From assembly GCA_046262355.1 (NCBI GenBank), contig JBHEMX010000097.1, forward strand, positions 1-27,795: a DNA stretch of 27,795 nucleotides. The letters are read 5' to 3'. Below, piece after piece: positions 1-7,273 of this stretch (position 1 is the first letter of the stretch; every line of letters starts with the position of its first letter). The notes beneath the pieces were generated by a model. It was not told the origin of the DNA and did no database searches. It saw nothing but the letters and a program-made list of their open reading frames with translations. Position numbers and translations under genes: made by a program. Source of the DNA: DATADD01 sp046262355. Its GTDB lineage: Bacteria; Actinomycetota; CADDZG01; WHSQ01.

Positions 1-2
1 TC

Positions 3-1400
3 TCGTATGCGGCGATCCACGGTGGGAGAAGCGCCGGGCTCGCAGGGTTCGAGGGCGTCGCCGACCACGTCGAGATATACGAGAACGGCGATCCCTCCGA
101 GCTCGGGCGCGGTTCCTCGGGGATGAAGACGGGTGAGGGCGCGATCGTCCGCAATTCGCTCGTGAGGGACAACGTCGGCAACGGACTGTGGTTCGACTGC
201 GACGCGATGGATTCCGAGGTGAGCAACACGACGGTCCTGCGGAACACGCGCAAGGGCATCTTCGTTGAGATCTCCTCCGGACCCTTCCTGATCACCGACA
301 ACGTCGTCGAAGAGAACAACTCCGAAGGCCAGAACACGGCGGGCGGCATAGTCGTGATGTCGTCGACCAACGTGCAGATATCCGGGAACACCGCGACCGA
401 CAACACAGGTCCGGACATCGCGGCGCGCGTAGACCGTCGCGTTGGGCAGGGCCACGGCGGCTGCCGCTCCGGGTTCCCGCTCGCGGACATCACCATCACC
501 GACAACCAGGCCGGCGAGATCATGGGTTGCGACGCCCCCGGCGTGACCTGTGGCGGCTCCGTTCCCGTGCCGTCGGAGACCCCGGTGCCGACCCCGACCG
601 ACACGCCGACGCCGGTTCCGACCGACGGCGGGACCCCGTCGCCCACGCCGACTCCCACCGGCTCACCTCCTCCCTCGGGGGCGGGCGTGCGCGTCGCGGC
701 GGTGGGAGACCTCTGCAAGCCCGACGGCGTGGATTGCGCCAAAGTGGCGGACCTGATCCGCTCGCAGGGAGTGGACACCGTTCTCACCCTCGGTGACCAG
801 CAGTACGAACAGGGCGAATACGAGAACTTCTTGCGTGCGTTCGACCCCGCGTTCGAGGGTCTGACCGTGCACCCGACGCCCGGCAACCATGACACCTACT
901 CCAGTGGCTACTCCCGTTACTTCAACGTGCAGCAGAACTACTCCTACAAGTTGGGCGACTGGTTCGTCGTCAGCGTCGACTCCAACTCCGTCTCTGGCGC
1001 GGCCGCCTTCCTGGAGGCCGCCCTCGCACGCGACGACCACGAGTGCGAGCTCGTCTATTGGCACCACGCCCGCTACTCGTCGGGGGAGAACCATGGCGAC
1101 ACCCCCAGCGTCGAGCCGCTGTGGCGCATCATGGAGGCCCAGGGGGTCGATCTCAACCTCGTCGGACACGAGCACCTCTACGAGCGCTTCGCGCTCCGCC
1201 GAGGCGTCGTGCAATACACGATCGGGACCGGAGGCGACGACTTGCGCGCCGCCAACGCACCGACGGATTTCAGCGCCTTCATCAGATCGGGAACCTACGG
1301 CTCGGGCTTCTTCGAGCTTGCGCCGGGCGGTTGGACGTCTGAGTTCCGCGGTCTGAGCGGCGGCGCGCTGGATCGAGCTTCGGGCGCCTGCCACACCTGA
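3..1400 (+). CDS. Secreted-type beta-helix / calcineurin-like metallophosphoesterase fusion (5' partial)
   Basis: The reading frame is open to the window edge, so the N-terminus lies outside; the first internal ATG (123) is not the real start. The N-terminal ~180 visible residues look like a right-handed parallel beta-helix, with recurring Asn/Asp-rich turns such as ITDNVVEENN, VQISGNTATDN and ITITDNQAG. A Pro/Thr/Ser-rich low-complexity linker (bases ~565-680) follows. The C-terminal domain is a metallophosphoesterase: AAVGDLC, LTLGDQQY, PGNHDTY, a WHHARY histidine and GHEHLYER supply the usual metal ligands, and the arrangement resembles purple-acid-phosphatase-like enzymes of actinomycetes. 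The PT-rich linker suggests a protein working outside the membrane, but any signal peptide would lie upstream of the window. The substrate is unknown; a role on surface or extracellular phosphoesters is inference. The gene is convergent with the thioredoxin-TPR gene. Confidence 0.85.
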   Translation, partial: SYAAIHGGRSAGLAGFEGVADHVEIYENGDPSELGRGSSGMKTGEGAIVRNSLVRDNVGNGLWFDCDAMDSEVSNTTVLRNTRKGIFVEISSGPFLITDNVVEENNSEGQNTAGGIVVMSSTNVQISGNTATDNTGPDIAARVDRRVGQGHGGCRSGFPLADITITDNQAGEIMGCDAPGVTCGGSVPVPSETPVPTPTDTPTPVPTDGGTPSPTPTPTGSPPPSGAGVRVAAVGDLCKPDGVDCAKVADLIRSQGVDTVLTLGDQQYEQGEYENFLRAFDPAFEGLTVHPTPGNHDTYSSGYSRYFNVQQNYSYKLGDWFVVSVDSNSVSGAAAFLEAALARDDHECELVYWHHARYSSGENHGDTPSVEPLWRIMEAQGVDLNLVGHEHLYERFALRRGVVQYTIGTGGDDLRAANAPTDFSAFIRSGTYGSGFFELAPGGWTSEFRGLSGGALDRASGACHT

Positions 1401-1416
1401 TCCGGCACCCGCCACC

Positions 1417-1463
1417 TCGAGTGGGTCGTGAGGCGCCAACTTGATCGCTGAGGACCCACTCGA
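1417..1463. terminator. Inverted repeat between convergent genes, probable bidirectional terminator
   Basis: An 11-bp perfect inverted repeat (TCGAGTGGGTC at 1417-1427, GACCCACTCGA at 1453-1463) is separated by a 25-nt loop. It sits in the 79-bp gap between two convergent stop codons, where a shared terminator is expected. There is no clear T-run, so the call rests on position and symmetry. Confidence 0.5.
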
Positions 1464-1479
1464 CGGTTAGCGGGCGCGT

Positions 1480-2235
1480 TTAGAAGAGCGCGAGCGACAG
1501 CGAACGCCGCGCCGCAACCGCGCGGGCATCGTCCGGTGCGATCGTGTCGAGCAACCTCAGTAGGTGCTTGCGAGCGAGTTCCCGTTCGTCGCCCGCCGTC
1601 GCTCTCACCACGTCCAGGAGCAGGTTGAAGGCGGCCTCGAGCGCGCCGCGCGCCGCCTCGAGGTCGGCGAGCCCGATCGCCGCTTCGACGTCGCCGGGGT
1701 CGGCATCGAGTCGGGCCCTCAGTCCGTCCTCGTCGAGCCCCCCGGAACGCAGCGTGAGCTCGACGCGCTCGAGCGCCGTGCGCGCCTCCGCATGAGCGGG
1801 CTCCTCGAGCAGTGCGCGCCGGTAGGACTCCGCGGCCGCCTCGAGATCGCCGCGCGCCTCCGCGGCGCGCCCCTCCTCGACGGCGAGGTCGCCGGGGGTC
1901 GGACCGAGGCGATCGAGCCACGCCCGCACCTGGTCCTCGGGCAGCGCTCCGACGAACTCCGAGACTTCACGACCATCCTTGAACGCGTGCACCGCAGGTA
2001 TGCCCTGGACCTCGAACGCAGCCGCCAGCCGGGGGTTGGAGTCGACGTCGACCTTTGCGAGGGTCCAGGCACCGTCGGCCTCCTGCGCGAGCCGCTCCAG
2101 CAGCGGGCCGAGCGTCCGGCAGGGCCCACACCACTCCGCCCAGAAGTCGACGACGACCGGTGCCTCGAACGAGCGCCGCAGCACCTGCTCCTCGAAGGTC
2201 TCCTCGGTCACATGCTCGGCGAAAGAAGTATTCAT
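1480..2235 (-). CDS. Thioredoxin-TPR protein (CnoX/YbbN family)
   Basis: The 251-aa protein has an N-terminal thioredoxin fold (residues ~5-110) with an intact WCGPC redox site and a GIPAV cis-proline loop, followed by an alpha-helical TPR-like region rich in Ala/Glu/Leu (~115-251). This architecture is that of CnoX/YbbN chaperedoxins, which protect proteins from oxidative aggregation and hand clients to chaperones. In Escherichia coli YbbN the active-site dithiol is degenerate, whereas here CxxC is complete, so real oxidoreductase activity is plausible. The ATG start is preceded by a GAGGAGG-type ribosome binding site on the minus strand. The protein is probably cytoplasmic; no signal peptide is visible. 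It has its own 3' border with the convergent phosphoesterase gene and is separated from mdh upstream by a repeat-bearing gap. Confidence 0.88.
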   Translation of the reverse strand: MNTSFAEHVTEETFEEQVLRRSFEAPVVVDFWAEWCGPCRTLGPLLERLAQEADGAWTLAKVDVDSNPRLAAAFEVQGIPAVHAFKDGREVSEFVGALPEDQVRAWLDRLGPTPGDLAVEEGRAAEARGDLEAAAESYRRALLEEPAHAEARTALERVELTLRSGGLDEDGLRARLDADPGDVEAAIGLADLEAARGALEAAFNLLLDVVRATAGDERELARKHLLRLLDTIAPDDARAVAARRSLSLALF

Positions 2236-2299
2236 GCCCTCCTCAACGTCCTTCGTCCCCCACTTGTTCCGATGAGCGAAGCCGCCGACCCGGGAACGA

Positions 2300-2490
2300 G
2301 GTCGCCGCCTGAACGCCCGGAGAGCGAGGGCCGCCGGGTGCCGGAGGAGCCTCCGCAGCGAGCGCAGCGAGCGAGGCCAGATCTCCGGTACGAGGCCCGC
2401 CGCTGAACGCCCGACAGGAGCGAGGACGCCACGGATCCCGTAAAGCGAGTTCCGCAGGGCGCGCAGCGCCCGAGGACTGTTTGAGCGAAC
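2300..2490. repeat. Two imperfect direct repeats (~95-99 bp) filling the gap between thioredoxin gene and mdh
   Basis: The 285-bp gap (2236-2520) has no gene. It holds two diverged copies of one unit: TGAACGCCCG recurs at 2310 and 2404, GAGCGAGG-type blocks follow each, TCCGCAG recurs at 2352 and 2451, and a GCGCAGCG...CGAGG block ends each at ~2376 and ~2475. Spacing between equivalent blocks is 94-99 bp. This looks like a tandemly duplicated intergenic repeat; no transposase or coding potential is seen. Confidence 0.6.
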
Positions 2491-2520
2491 GGGACCGTGG
2501 CGCCCGCAGCGACAGAGGCG

Positions 2521-3462
2521 CTACAGCGACCGCCGAGACGCAAGCTCGTGGCACTTGGCGCGGATCGCCTCGGCGGCCTCTTGGAGCTGCGCCCTCTCGG
2601 CGTCGTTGAGCTCGAGCTCGACGATCTCCTTGACGCCGCCACGCCCGAGGCGCGCCGGGACTCCGAGGTACACGTCCGAGATGCCGTACTCGCCGCTCGT
2701 CCACGCGCACGTCGGGAACACGTCGCCGGTGTCTCCGACGATGGCGGCCACCATCGCCGCCGCCGAGGACGAGGGCGCGTAGAAGGCGCTTCCCTTCTTG
2801 AGGTAGCCGACGATCTCGGCGCCGCCGTCACGCGTGCGCCCGAAGAGCTCATCGAGCGTGGCGTCGTCCACGAGCTCCGAGAGCTGCTTGCCCTCGACGG
2901 TCGCGTGGCGCGGAAGCGCCACCATCTGATCGCCGTGCGAACCGAGCGTGAGGGCCTCGACCGCTGAGGGCGCGACGCCGAGCTTCTCCGCGATGAAGTA
3001 GCGGAGACGAGAGGAATCCAGCACGCCGGCCATGCCCATCACGCGCTGCTTCGGCAGCTCGGACACGAGCGCCGCGAGGTAGGTCATCTCGTCGAGCGGA
3101 TTGGAGACGACGACGAGGGTCGCTTCCGGTGAGTGCCGGACGAGTTGCTCGGTCACGCCGCCGACGATCTCGGAGTTCTTTTCGAGCAGGTCCATGCGAC
3201 TCATCCCGGGCTGGCGCGCGAGTCCGGCTGTGACAACGGCCACCTCGGAGCCGGCGGTGTCGGCGTAGTCGTTCGTTCCGGTGACGTGTGCCTGGAAGCC
3301 CTCGACTGGAGCGGATTGGTTGATGTCGAGCGCAAGGCCCTGTGGCAACCCCTCGACGATGTCGATCATCACGACCTCCTCGGCGAGGTCCTGCTCCGCG
3401 ATACGGCGCGCCGTGTTCGATCCCACGTTGCCCGCGCCCACGACGGTCACCTTGACTGGCAT
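2521..3462 (-). CDS. mdh: Malate dehydrogenase (LDH-like type)
   Basis: This enzyme interconverts malate and oxaloacetate with NAD in the TCA cycle. The 313-aa length fits LDH-like bacterial MDH. The sequence shows the Rossmann GAGNVGSN motif at residues ~9-16, the acidic MID at the end of beta-2 (NAD preference), the substrate-specificity loop GLARQPGMSR with Arg where lactate dehydrogenases have Gln, the VSNPLD segment, and the catalytic-His region GSHGDQMV. The ATG start is preceded on the minus strand by GAGGAGG at good spacing. It lies just downstream of icd on the same strand (71-bp gap), so co-transcription is likely, and it faces citrate synthase across a divergent promoter region; the three genes form a TCA cluster. 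Confidence 0.96.
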   Translation of the reverse strand: MPVKVTVVGAGNVGSNTARRIAEQDLAEEVVMIDIVEGLPQGLALDINQSAPVEGFQAHVTGTNDYADTAGSEVAVVTAGLARQPGMSRMDLLEKNSEIVGGVTEQLVRHSPEATLVVVSNPLDEMTYLAALVSELPKQRVMGMAGVLDSSRLRYFIAEKLGVAPSAVEALTLGSHGDQMVALPRHATVEGKQLSELVDDATLDELFGRTRDGGAEIVGYLKKGSAFYAPSSSAAAMVAAIVGDTGDVFPTCAWTSGEYGISDVYLGVPARLGRGGVKEIVELELNDAERAQLQEAAEAIRAKCHELASRRSL

Positions 3463-3533
3463 GGCGCCTCCTCACCTGAAGTCACGCCGGCTGTGCTGTG
3501 AGTATCCCCGGAAGACACTGAGCGCACTCGGCG

Positions 3534-4634
3534 TTATGCGCTCTGCATCTTCGCGATGATGGCGTCCGCAACCTCCGACGTGCCGACGGCCGTGGGGTCA
3601 TCGCGATTTGGCTTCATGTCGTAGGTGACGTCCTTGCCTTCCTCGATCACACTCGCGATCGCGCCCTCGAGGCGGTCGGCCGCATCCATCTCCTCGAGGT
3701 GCTGCAGCATGAGCACGCCCGAGAGCATCATCGCCATAGGATTGACCTTGTTCTGACCGGTGTACTTCGGCGCAGAGCCGTGCGTGGGCTCGAACACGGC
3801 CGCCTCGTCGCCGATGTTGCCGCCGGGTGCGACCCCGAGACCGCCGACCAGGCCGGCACCGAGGTCCGAGATGATGTCGCCGTAGAGGTTCGGGAGAACG
3901 AGCACGTCATACAGCTCGGGCTTCTGCACGAGCTGCATGCACATGTTGTCGACGATGCGGTCCTCGAACTCGATCCCCGAGTCCCCGTACTCCTCGGCGA
4001 CCTCGCGCGCCGTTTTCAGGAACAAGCCGTCGGAGAACTTCATGATGTTGGCCTTGTGAACCGCCGTCACCTTCTTGCGCCCGTGCTTGATCGCATAGTC
4101 GAACGCTGCGCGCACGATCCTCTGCGTACCGGAGACGGAGATCGGCTTGATCGATATGCCGGAGTCCTCCTTGATCCGGCGCGCCCCGAGCTCCGTCATG
4201 AAATCGATCAGCTTGCGGGCCTCGGGCGAACCCTGCTCGAACTCGATGCCGGCGTAGAGGTCCTCGTGGTTCTCGCGCACGATGACCAGATCGACGTCCT
4301 CGAAACGGGTCCGGACCCCGGCGTAGTGCCTGCAGGGCCGCAGACACATGTAGAGGTCGAGCTCCTTGCGCAGCGCCACGTTCACGCTGCGGAACCCCGT
4401 GCCGACGGGCGTCGCGATCGGGCCCTTGATGGCGACTTTGTTGGCTTGTATCGACTCCAGCACGTGGTCCGGCAGCGGCGTCCCGTACTCGTCCATGACG
4501 CTCTCACCGGCGTGCCGGACGTCCCACTCGAACGCCACGCCTGTGCCCTCGAGGACGCGCCGGGTCGCCTCCGATATCTCCGGTCCCGTTCCGTCTCCCG
4601 GGATCAGGGTCACCCTATGAACCGTCTGTGACAT
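3534..4634 (-). CDS. icd: Isocitrate dehydrogenase, probably NADP-dependent
   Basis: It oxidatively decarboxylates isocitrate to 2-oxoglutarate. The 366-aa protein belongs to the isocitrate/isopropylmalate dehydrogenase family: TLIPGDGTGPEI near the N-terminus, the RSVNVALRKELDLY substrate loop typical of IDH rather than IPMDH, RENHEDLYAG, the NLYGDIISDL metal-binding Asp segment, and HGSAPKYTG. The Lys-Tyr pair in that last motif corresponds to the NADP-selecting residues of E. coli Icd, so NADP use is inferred. I place the start at ATG 4634, preceded by AGGAG at 6-7 nt. The frame could extend to 4748, but the extra 38 residues are unlike the family and run into the intergenic region. It is divergent from citrate synthase and upstream of mdh. 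Confidence 0.95.
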   Translation of the reverse strand: MSQTVHRVTLIPGDGTGPEISEATRRVLEGTGVAFEWDVRHAGESVMDEYGTPLPDHVLESIQANKVAIKGPIATPVGTGFRSVNVALRKELDLYMCLRPCRHYAGVRTRFEDVDLVIVRENHEDLYAGIEFEQGSPEARKLIDFMTELGARRIKEDSGISIKPISVSGTQRIVRAAFDYAIKHGRKKVTAVHKANIMKFSDGLFLKTAREVAEEYGDSGIEFEDRIVDNMCMQLVQKPELYDVLVLPNLYGDIISDLGAGLVGGLGVAPGGNIGDEAAVFEPTHGSAPKYTGQNKVNPMAMMLSGVLMLQHLEEMDAADRLEGAIASVIEEGKDVTYDMKPNRDDPTAVGTSEVADAIIAKMQSA

Positions 4635-4756
4635 ACGCGCTCCTGAGAGGAATAGAGCCAACAATCGAGGAGAATCGCCTAACCTACCTGATAGCCTTGA
4701 GGCCTCGTTAAGGAGGTGCCCAACGGGGCCATCTGAGCAGAGAGGCAAGGGTCGGC

Positions 4757-5884
4757 ATGGCTGAGTCCGGCAAGGGCCTGGAAGGTGTCGTAGCGGCAGA
4801 AACCGCCCTCAGCGACATCGATGGGAAAAAGGGCGTCCTGTGGTACGTCGGTTATGACATCCACGACCTCGCTCAGAACGCCTCCTTCGAGGAGGTCATC
4901 TACCTGCTCCATAACCTCGAGCTCCCGAAGCAAGACGAACTAGCCGAGGTCAAGGAGCTCCTCGAGGGGTACAGGGAGCCCGACGAGTTCGTGACCGGGC
5001 TGCTGCCGCAGCTCGCCAAGGATGCAACGCCGATGTCGACGCTTCGCACGGCGATCTCCGCGTCGTCCGCCAAGGACCCCGAGGGCGCCGACAACTCCGA
5101 GCAGGCCATCTACCGCAAGGCCATGCGATTGTGCGCCGTCTTCCCCTCGCTCGTCGCGCACTACGACCGTTTCCGTAACGATCAGAAGGTCATCCCTCCC
5201 GACTCGGGCCTGTCGCATGCGGCGAACTTCCTATGGATGCTCAAGGGCGACAAGGCAGACGACGACTCGGCGCGCATGTTCGACATATGTCTCGTCCTGC
5301 ACGCCGACCACACGATGAACGCCTCGACGTTTGCGGCGCGCGTCTGCGCCGCAACCCTTTCGGACATCCACTCCGCGATGACCGCCGCCATCGCGGCCCT
5401 CAAGGGGCCGCTCCACGGCGGCGCCAACGAGCAGGTCATGAAGATGATCCGCGAGATCGGGGAACCCTCCCGGGCCCGCGACTACATCGCCGGCAAGCTC
5501 GAGAAGAAGGAAAAGGTCATGGGCTTCGGGCATCGCGTCTACAAGACCGAGGACCCGAGGGCCACACACCTGCGTGCGATGGCCAAGGACCTCGCCGAGA
5601 AGACGGGAGACGGAACGAACTACGAGATCTCCCGGGCCATCGAGAAGACCGTCATGGACGAGAAGGGCCTCTACCCCAACGTCGACTTCTACGCCGCGGC
5701 GGTCTACGACTATCTCGGCATACCGACGGACCTGTTCACTTGCGTATTCGCGTGCAGCCGCGTGTCGGGGTGGACCGCGCACGTGCGGGAGCAGTACGCG
5801 GACAACAGGCTGATCCGGCCCGACCACCAATACGTCGGCCCCGAGCCGCGCGGCTGGATCGCGCTGGGAGACCGCAGCTCCTAG
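4757..5884 (+). CDS. gltA: Citrate synthase
   Basis: It condenses oxaloacetate and acetyl-CoA to citrate; some family members also act as 2-methylcitrate synthase. The 375-aa length fits the short (type I-like/CitZ) bacterial enzymes. Catalytic landmarks are LHADHTMNAS, GPLHGGANE, MGFGHRVYK and VDFYAAAVY, giving the two His and the Asp of the active site. The nearest ribosome binding site to ATG 4757 is a modest GAGAGG ~11 nt upstream. A better AAGGAGG at 4710-4716 is too far (~40 nt) and its nearest GTG runs into a stop, so I keep 4757. It is divergent from icd with a 122-bp shared regulatory gap. Whether it prefers acetyl- or propionyl-CoA cannot be told from the sequence. Confidence 0.95.
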   Translation: MAESGKGLEGVVAAETALSDIDGKKGVLWYVGYDIHDLAQNASFEEVIYLLHNLELPKQDELAEVKELLEGYREPDEFVTGLLPQLAKDATPMSTLRTAISASSAKDPEGADNSEQAIYRKAMRLCAVFPSLVAHYDRFRNDQKVIPPDSGLSHAANFLWMLKGDKADDDSARMFDICLVLHADHTMNASTFAARVCAATLSDIHSAMTAAIAALKGPLHGGANEQVMKMIREIGEPSRARDYIAGKLEKKEKVMGFGHRVYKTEDPRATHLRAMAKDLAEKTGDGTNYEISRAIEKTVMDEKGLYPNVDFYAAAVYDYLGIPTDLFTCVFACSRVSGWTAHVREQYADNRLIRPDHQYVGPEPRGWIALGDRSS

Positions 5885-5900
5885 CGGGCGGGCGGCCCGC
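5884..5900 (+). terminator. Hairpin at the citrate synthase stop codon
   Basis: GCGGGC at 5884-5889 pairs with GCCCGC at 5895-5900 around a 5-nt loop, directly at the gltA stop. It lacks a T-run, so it is only a possible terminator or mRNA-end stabiliser. Confidence 0.35.
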
Positions 5901-6052
5901 AAGGAAGGCAGGGTCGCCGTGATCGCCGGCGTCCTCGGGAACCTGCGGGCGCGCGCAGGCCGGGCGCCCGCGTGCTCCGCCTCGTCGGCGGCGGGAGGCG
6001 CCGAAACGCGCACAGAGCCACTTCGGATGCCTGCATTACGCGAGCGACCTGG

Positions 6053-6067
6053 GACCGTTAGACGGTC
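6053..6067. other. Perfect 6-bp hairpin before the sigma-factor remnant
   Basis: GACCGT and ACGGTC flank a 3-nt loop (TTAG region, 6059-6061). It lies in the gene-free stretch between gltA and folD, just upstream of the degraded sigma-like sequence. It could be a terminator core or an operator; nothing else supports a role. Confidence 0.3.
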
Positions 6068-6098
6068 GGGAGCGCAGCAGCAGCAGCACCTCTTGTTG

Positions 6099-6250
6099 TT
6101 CTGCAGGCGAGTGCGCCGGCATCTCGTTGGGCCGATGCCGAGGACACCGCGGCGGAAAAACTCCCCCAGACTTCTGCGCGACCTGCCTCGGTTCAAGTGG
6201 AAAGGCGCCGGCTTCGAGGCATGGCTCTTCCGCATAGCGGCGAACTGGAG
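6099..6250 (+). pseudogene. Frameshifted remnant of an ECF sigma-70 factor (region 2)
   Basis: The 530-bp stretch between gltA and folD has no intact gene, but read across frames it contains pieces of an extracytoplasmic-function sigma factor region 2. Frame 3 gives FCRRVRRHLVGPM (6099-6137), frame 2 gives ADAEDTAAE (6131-6157), and frame 3 resumes with LLRDLPRFKWKG and FEAWLFRIAANW to ~6248. This order matches the family pattern RRxL...AEDxxAExFLRAL..LPRF...F.AWLFRIAxN. At least two frameshifts are needed, the second in the homopolymer-rich GAAAAACTCCCCC near 6155-6168. Sequence past 6250 no longer looks like a sigma factor and no region 4 was found. Most likely a decayed, truncated gene; an assembly error in the homopolymers is possible but would not restore region 4. 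Confidence 0.55.
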
Positions 6251-6415
6251 CTGTCGTACGGCGTTCGGTTTCTTTCCCATAGCGGCTCCAGCCTCAAGAG
6301 TGTCGCCCTGCCGCGAGGTGCGAACCCGGGGGCCACACCGCTTCCGCTACGTCGTCGCTTCGGCTACGTCGGCCCGCGGGACGCGCCAGACCGGTACACG
6401 TCGCGACCCGTGGCG

Positions 6416-7273
6416 TCAGCGCGGTGCGCGCGCCAGCGCCACCACGTTGCGCAGCAGCATCGCTATCGTCATGGGGCCGACGCCCCCGGGGACCGGCGTG
6501 ATCGCCGACGCAACCTCTCGCGCGCCGGCGAAGTCGACGTCGCCGACGAGGCCCGCCTCCGTGCGGTTGATGCCGACGTCTATCACGACGACGCCCGGAG
6601 CCAGCATCGGCCCGGTTATCGCCAGCGGGCGGCCGAGCGCGGCGACGAGGATGTCGGCGCGCCGGGTGTGTACGGGCAGATCGCTCGTCGCGGTGTGACA
6701 CACGGTCACCGTGGCGTTCGCGCCGGGCCCCTTCTGCATCAGCAGGGCCGCGAGAGGCTTGCCCACGATGTTCGAGCGGCCCACGATCACGACCTCGGCA
6801 CCCTCGGTCTGGACGTTCGAGCGGAGCAGCAGCTCCTGGATGCCGGCGGGGGTCGCGGGAGAGACCACCTGGGTGCCGGCCAGGAGGCGCCCGAGGTTGT
6901 AAGGGTGGAAGCCGTCGGCGTCCTTGTGTGGCGGCACCGCGTCGAGCACCGTCTGCTCTTCGATGTGCTCCGGCAGAGGTAGCTGCACGAGGATCCCGTG
7001 CACCTCGCCATTGGCGCTCAGCTCTGCCATCAGCTCGAGGAGCTCGACCTGAGGCGTACCGGCCGGCAGGTCGTGGTCCCACGCCCTGATCCCGACCTCG
7101 GCGCACGCCCTGCGCTTCGCCGCGACGTAGACCCTGGAGGCGGGGTCCTCGCCCACGAGCACGGTTGCGAGCCCCGGCGTCACCCCCGCATCCGCGAGCG
7201 CGCGCGCCTCGAGACCGACCTCTGAGCGCACCTCGGCCGCGATCGCCTTGCCGTCGATGAGCGTTGCCGCCAT
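6416..7273 (-). CDS. folD: Bifunctional methylenetetrahydrofolate dehydrogenase/cyclohydrolase FolD
   Basis: It converts 5,10-methylene-THF via methenyl-THF to 10-formyl-THF. The 285-aa protein shows the family signatures: YVAAKRRACAEVGI with the catalytic Lys, GILVQLPLPEH, DADGFHPYNLG, the NADP-binding VGRSNIVGKP and the C-terminal TPVPGGVGPMT. The frame is open further upstream to 7447, but family alignment and junction argue for ATG 7273 (MAATLIDGKAIA). There the start overlaps the stop of the PurN-PurH gene by one base (TGATG), a translationally coupled arrangement. FolD therefore supplies 10-formyl-THF next to a protein carrying both enzymes that consume it in purine synthesis. Confidence 0.96.
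   Translation of the reverse strand: MAATLIDGKAIAAEVRSEVGLEARALADAGVTPGLATVLVGEDPASRVYVAAKRRACAEVGIRAWDHDLPAGTPQVELLELMAELSANGEVHGILVQLPLPEHIEEQTVLDAVPPHKDADGFHPYNLGRLLAGTQVVSPATPAGIQELLLRSNVQTEGAEVVIVGRSNIVGKPLAALLMQKGPGANATVTVCHTATSDLPVHTRRADILVAALGRPLAITGPMLAPGVVVIDVGINRTEAGLVGDVDFAGAREVASAITPVPGGVGPMTIAMLLRNVVALARAPR

Noticed and set aside
565..680. Repetitive CCGAC/CCGACG tract as a CRISPR or tandem repeat array
   Set aside because: It is codon-level repetition encoding a Pro/Thr linker, with no fixed repeat-spacer structure.
4710..4756. AAGGAGG at 4710-4716 as evidence for an earlier citrate synthase start
   Set aside because: The nearby GTG (4716) is in another frame and meets a stop at 4734; no in-frame start fits.
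5919..6698. 259-codon plus-strand frame after gltA
   Set aside because: It runs antisense into folD and only its middle part resembles a sigma factor, which requires frameshifts; treated as a pseudogene remnant instead.
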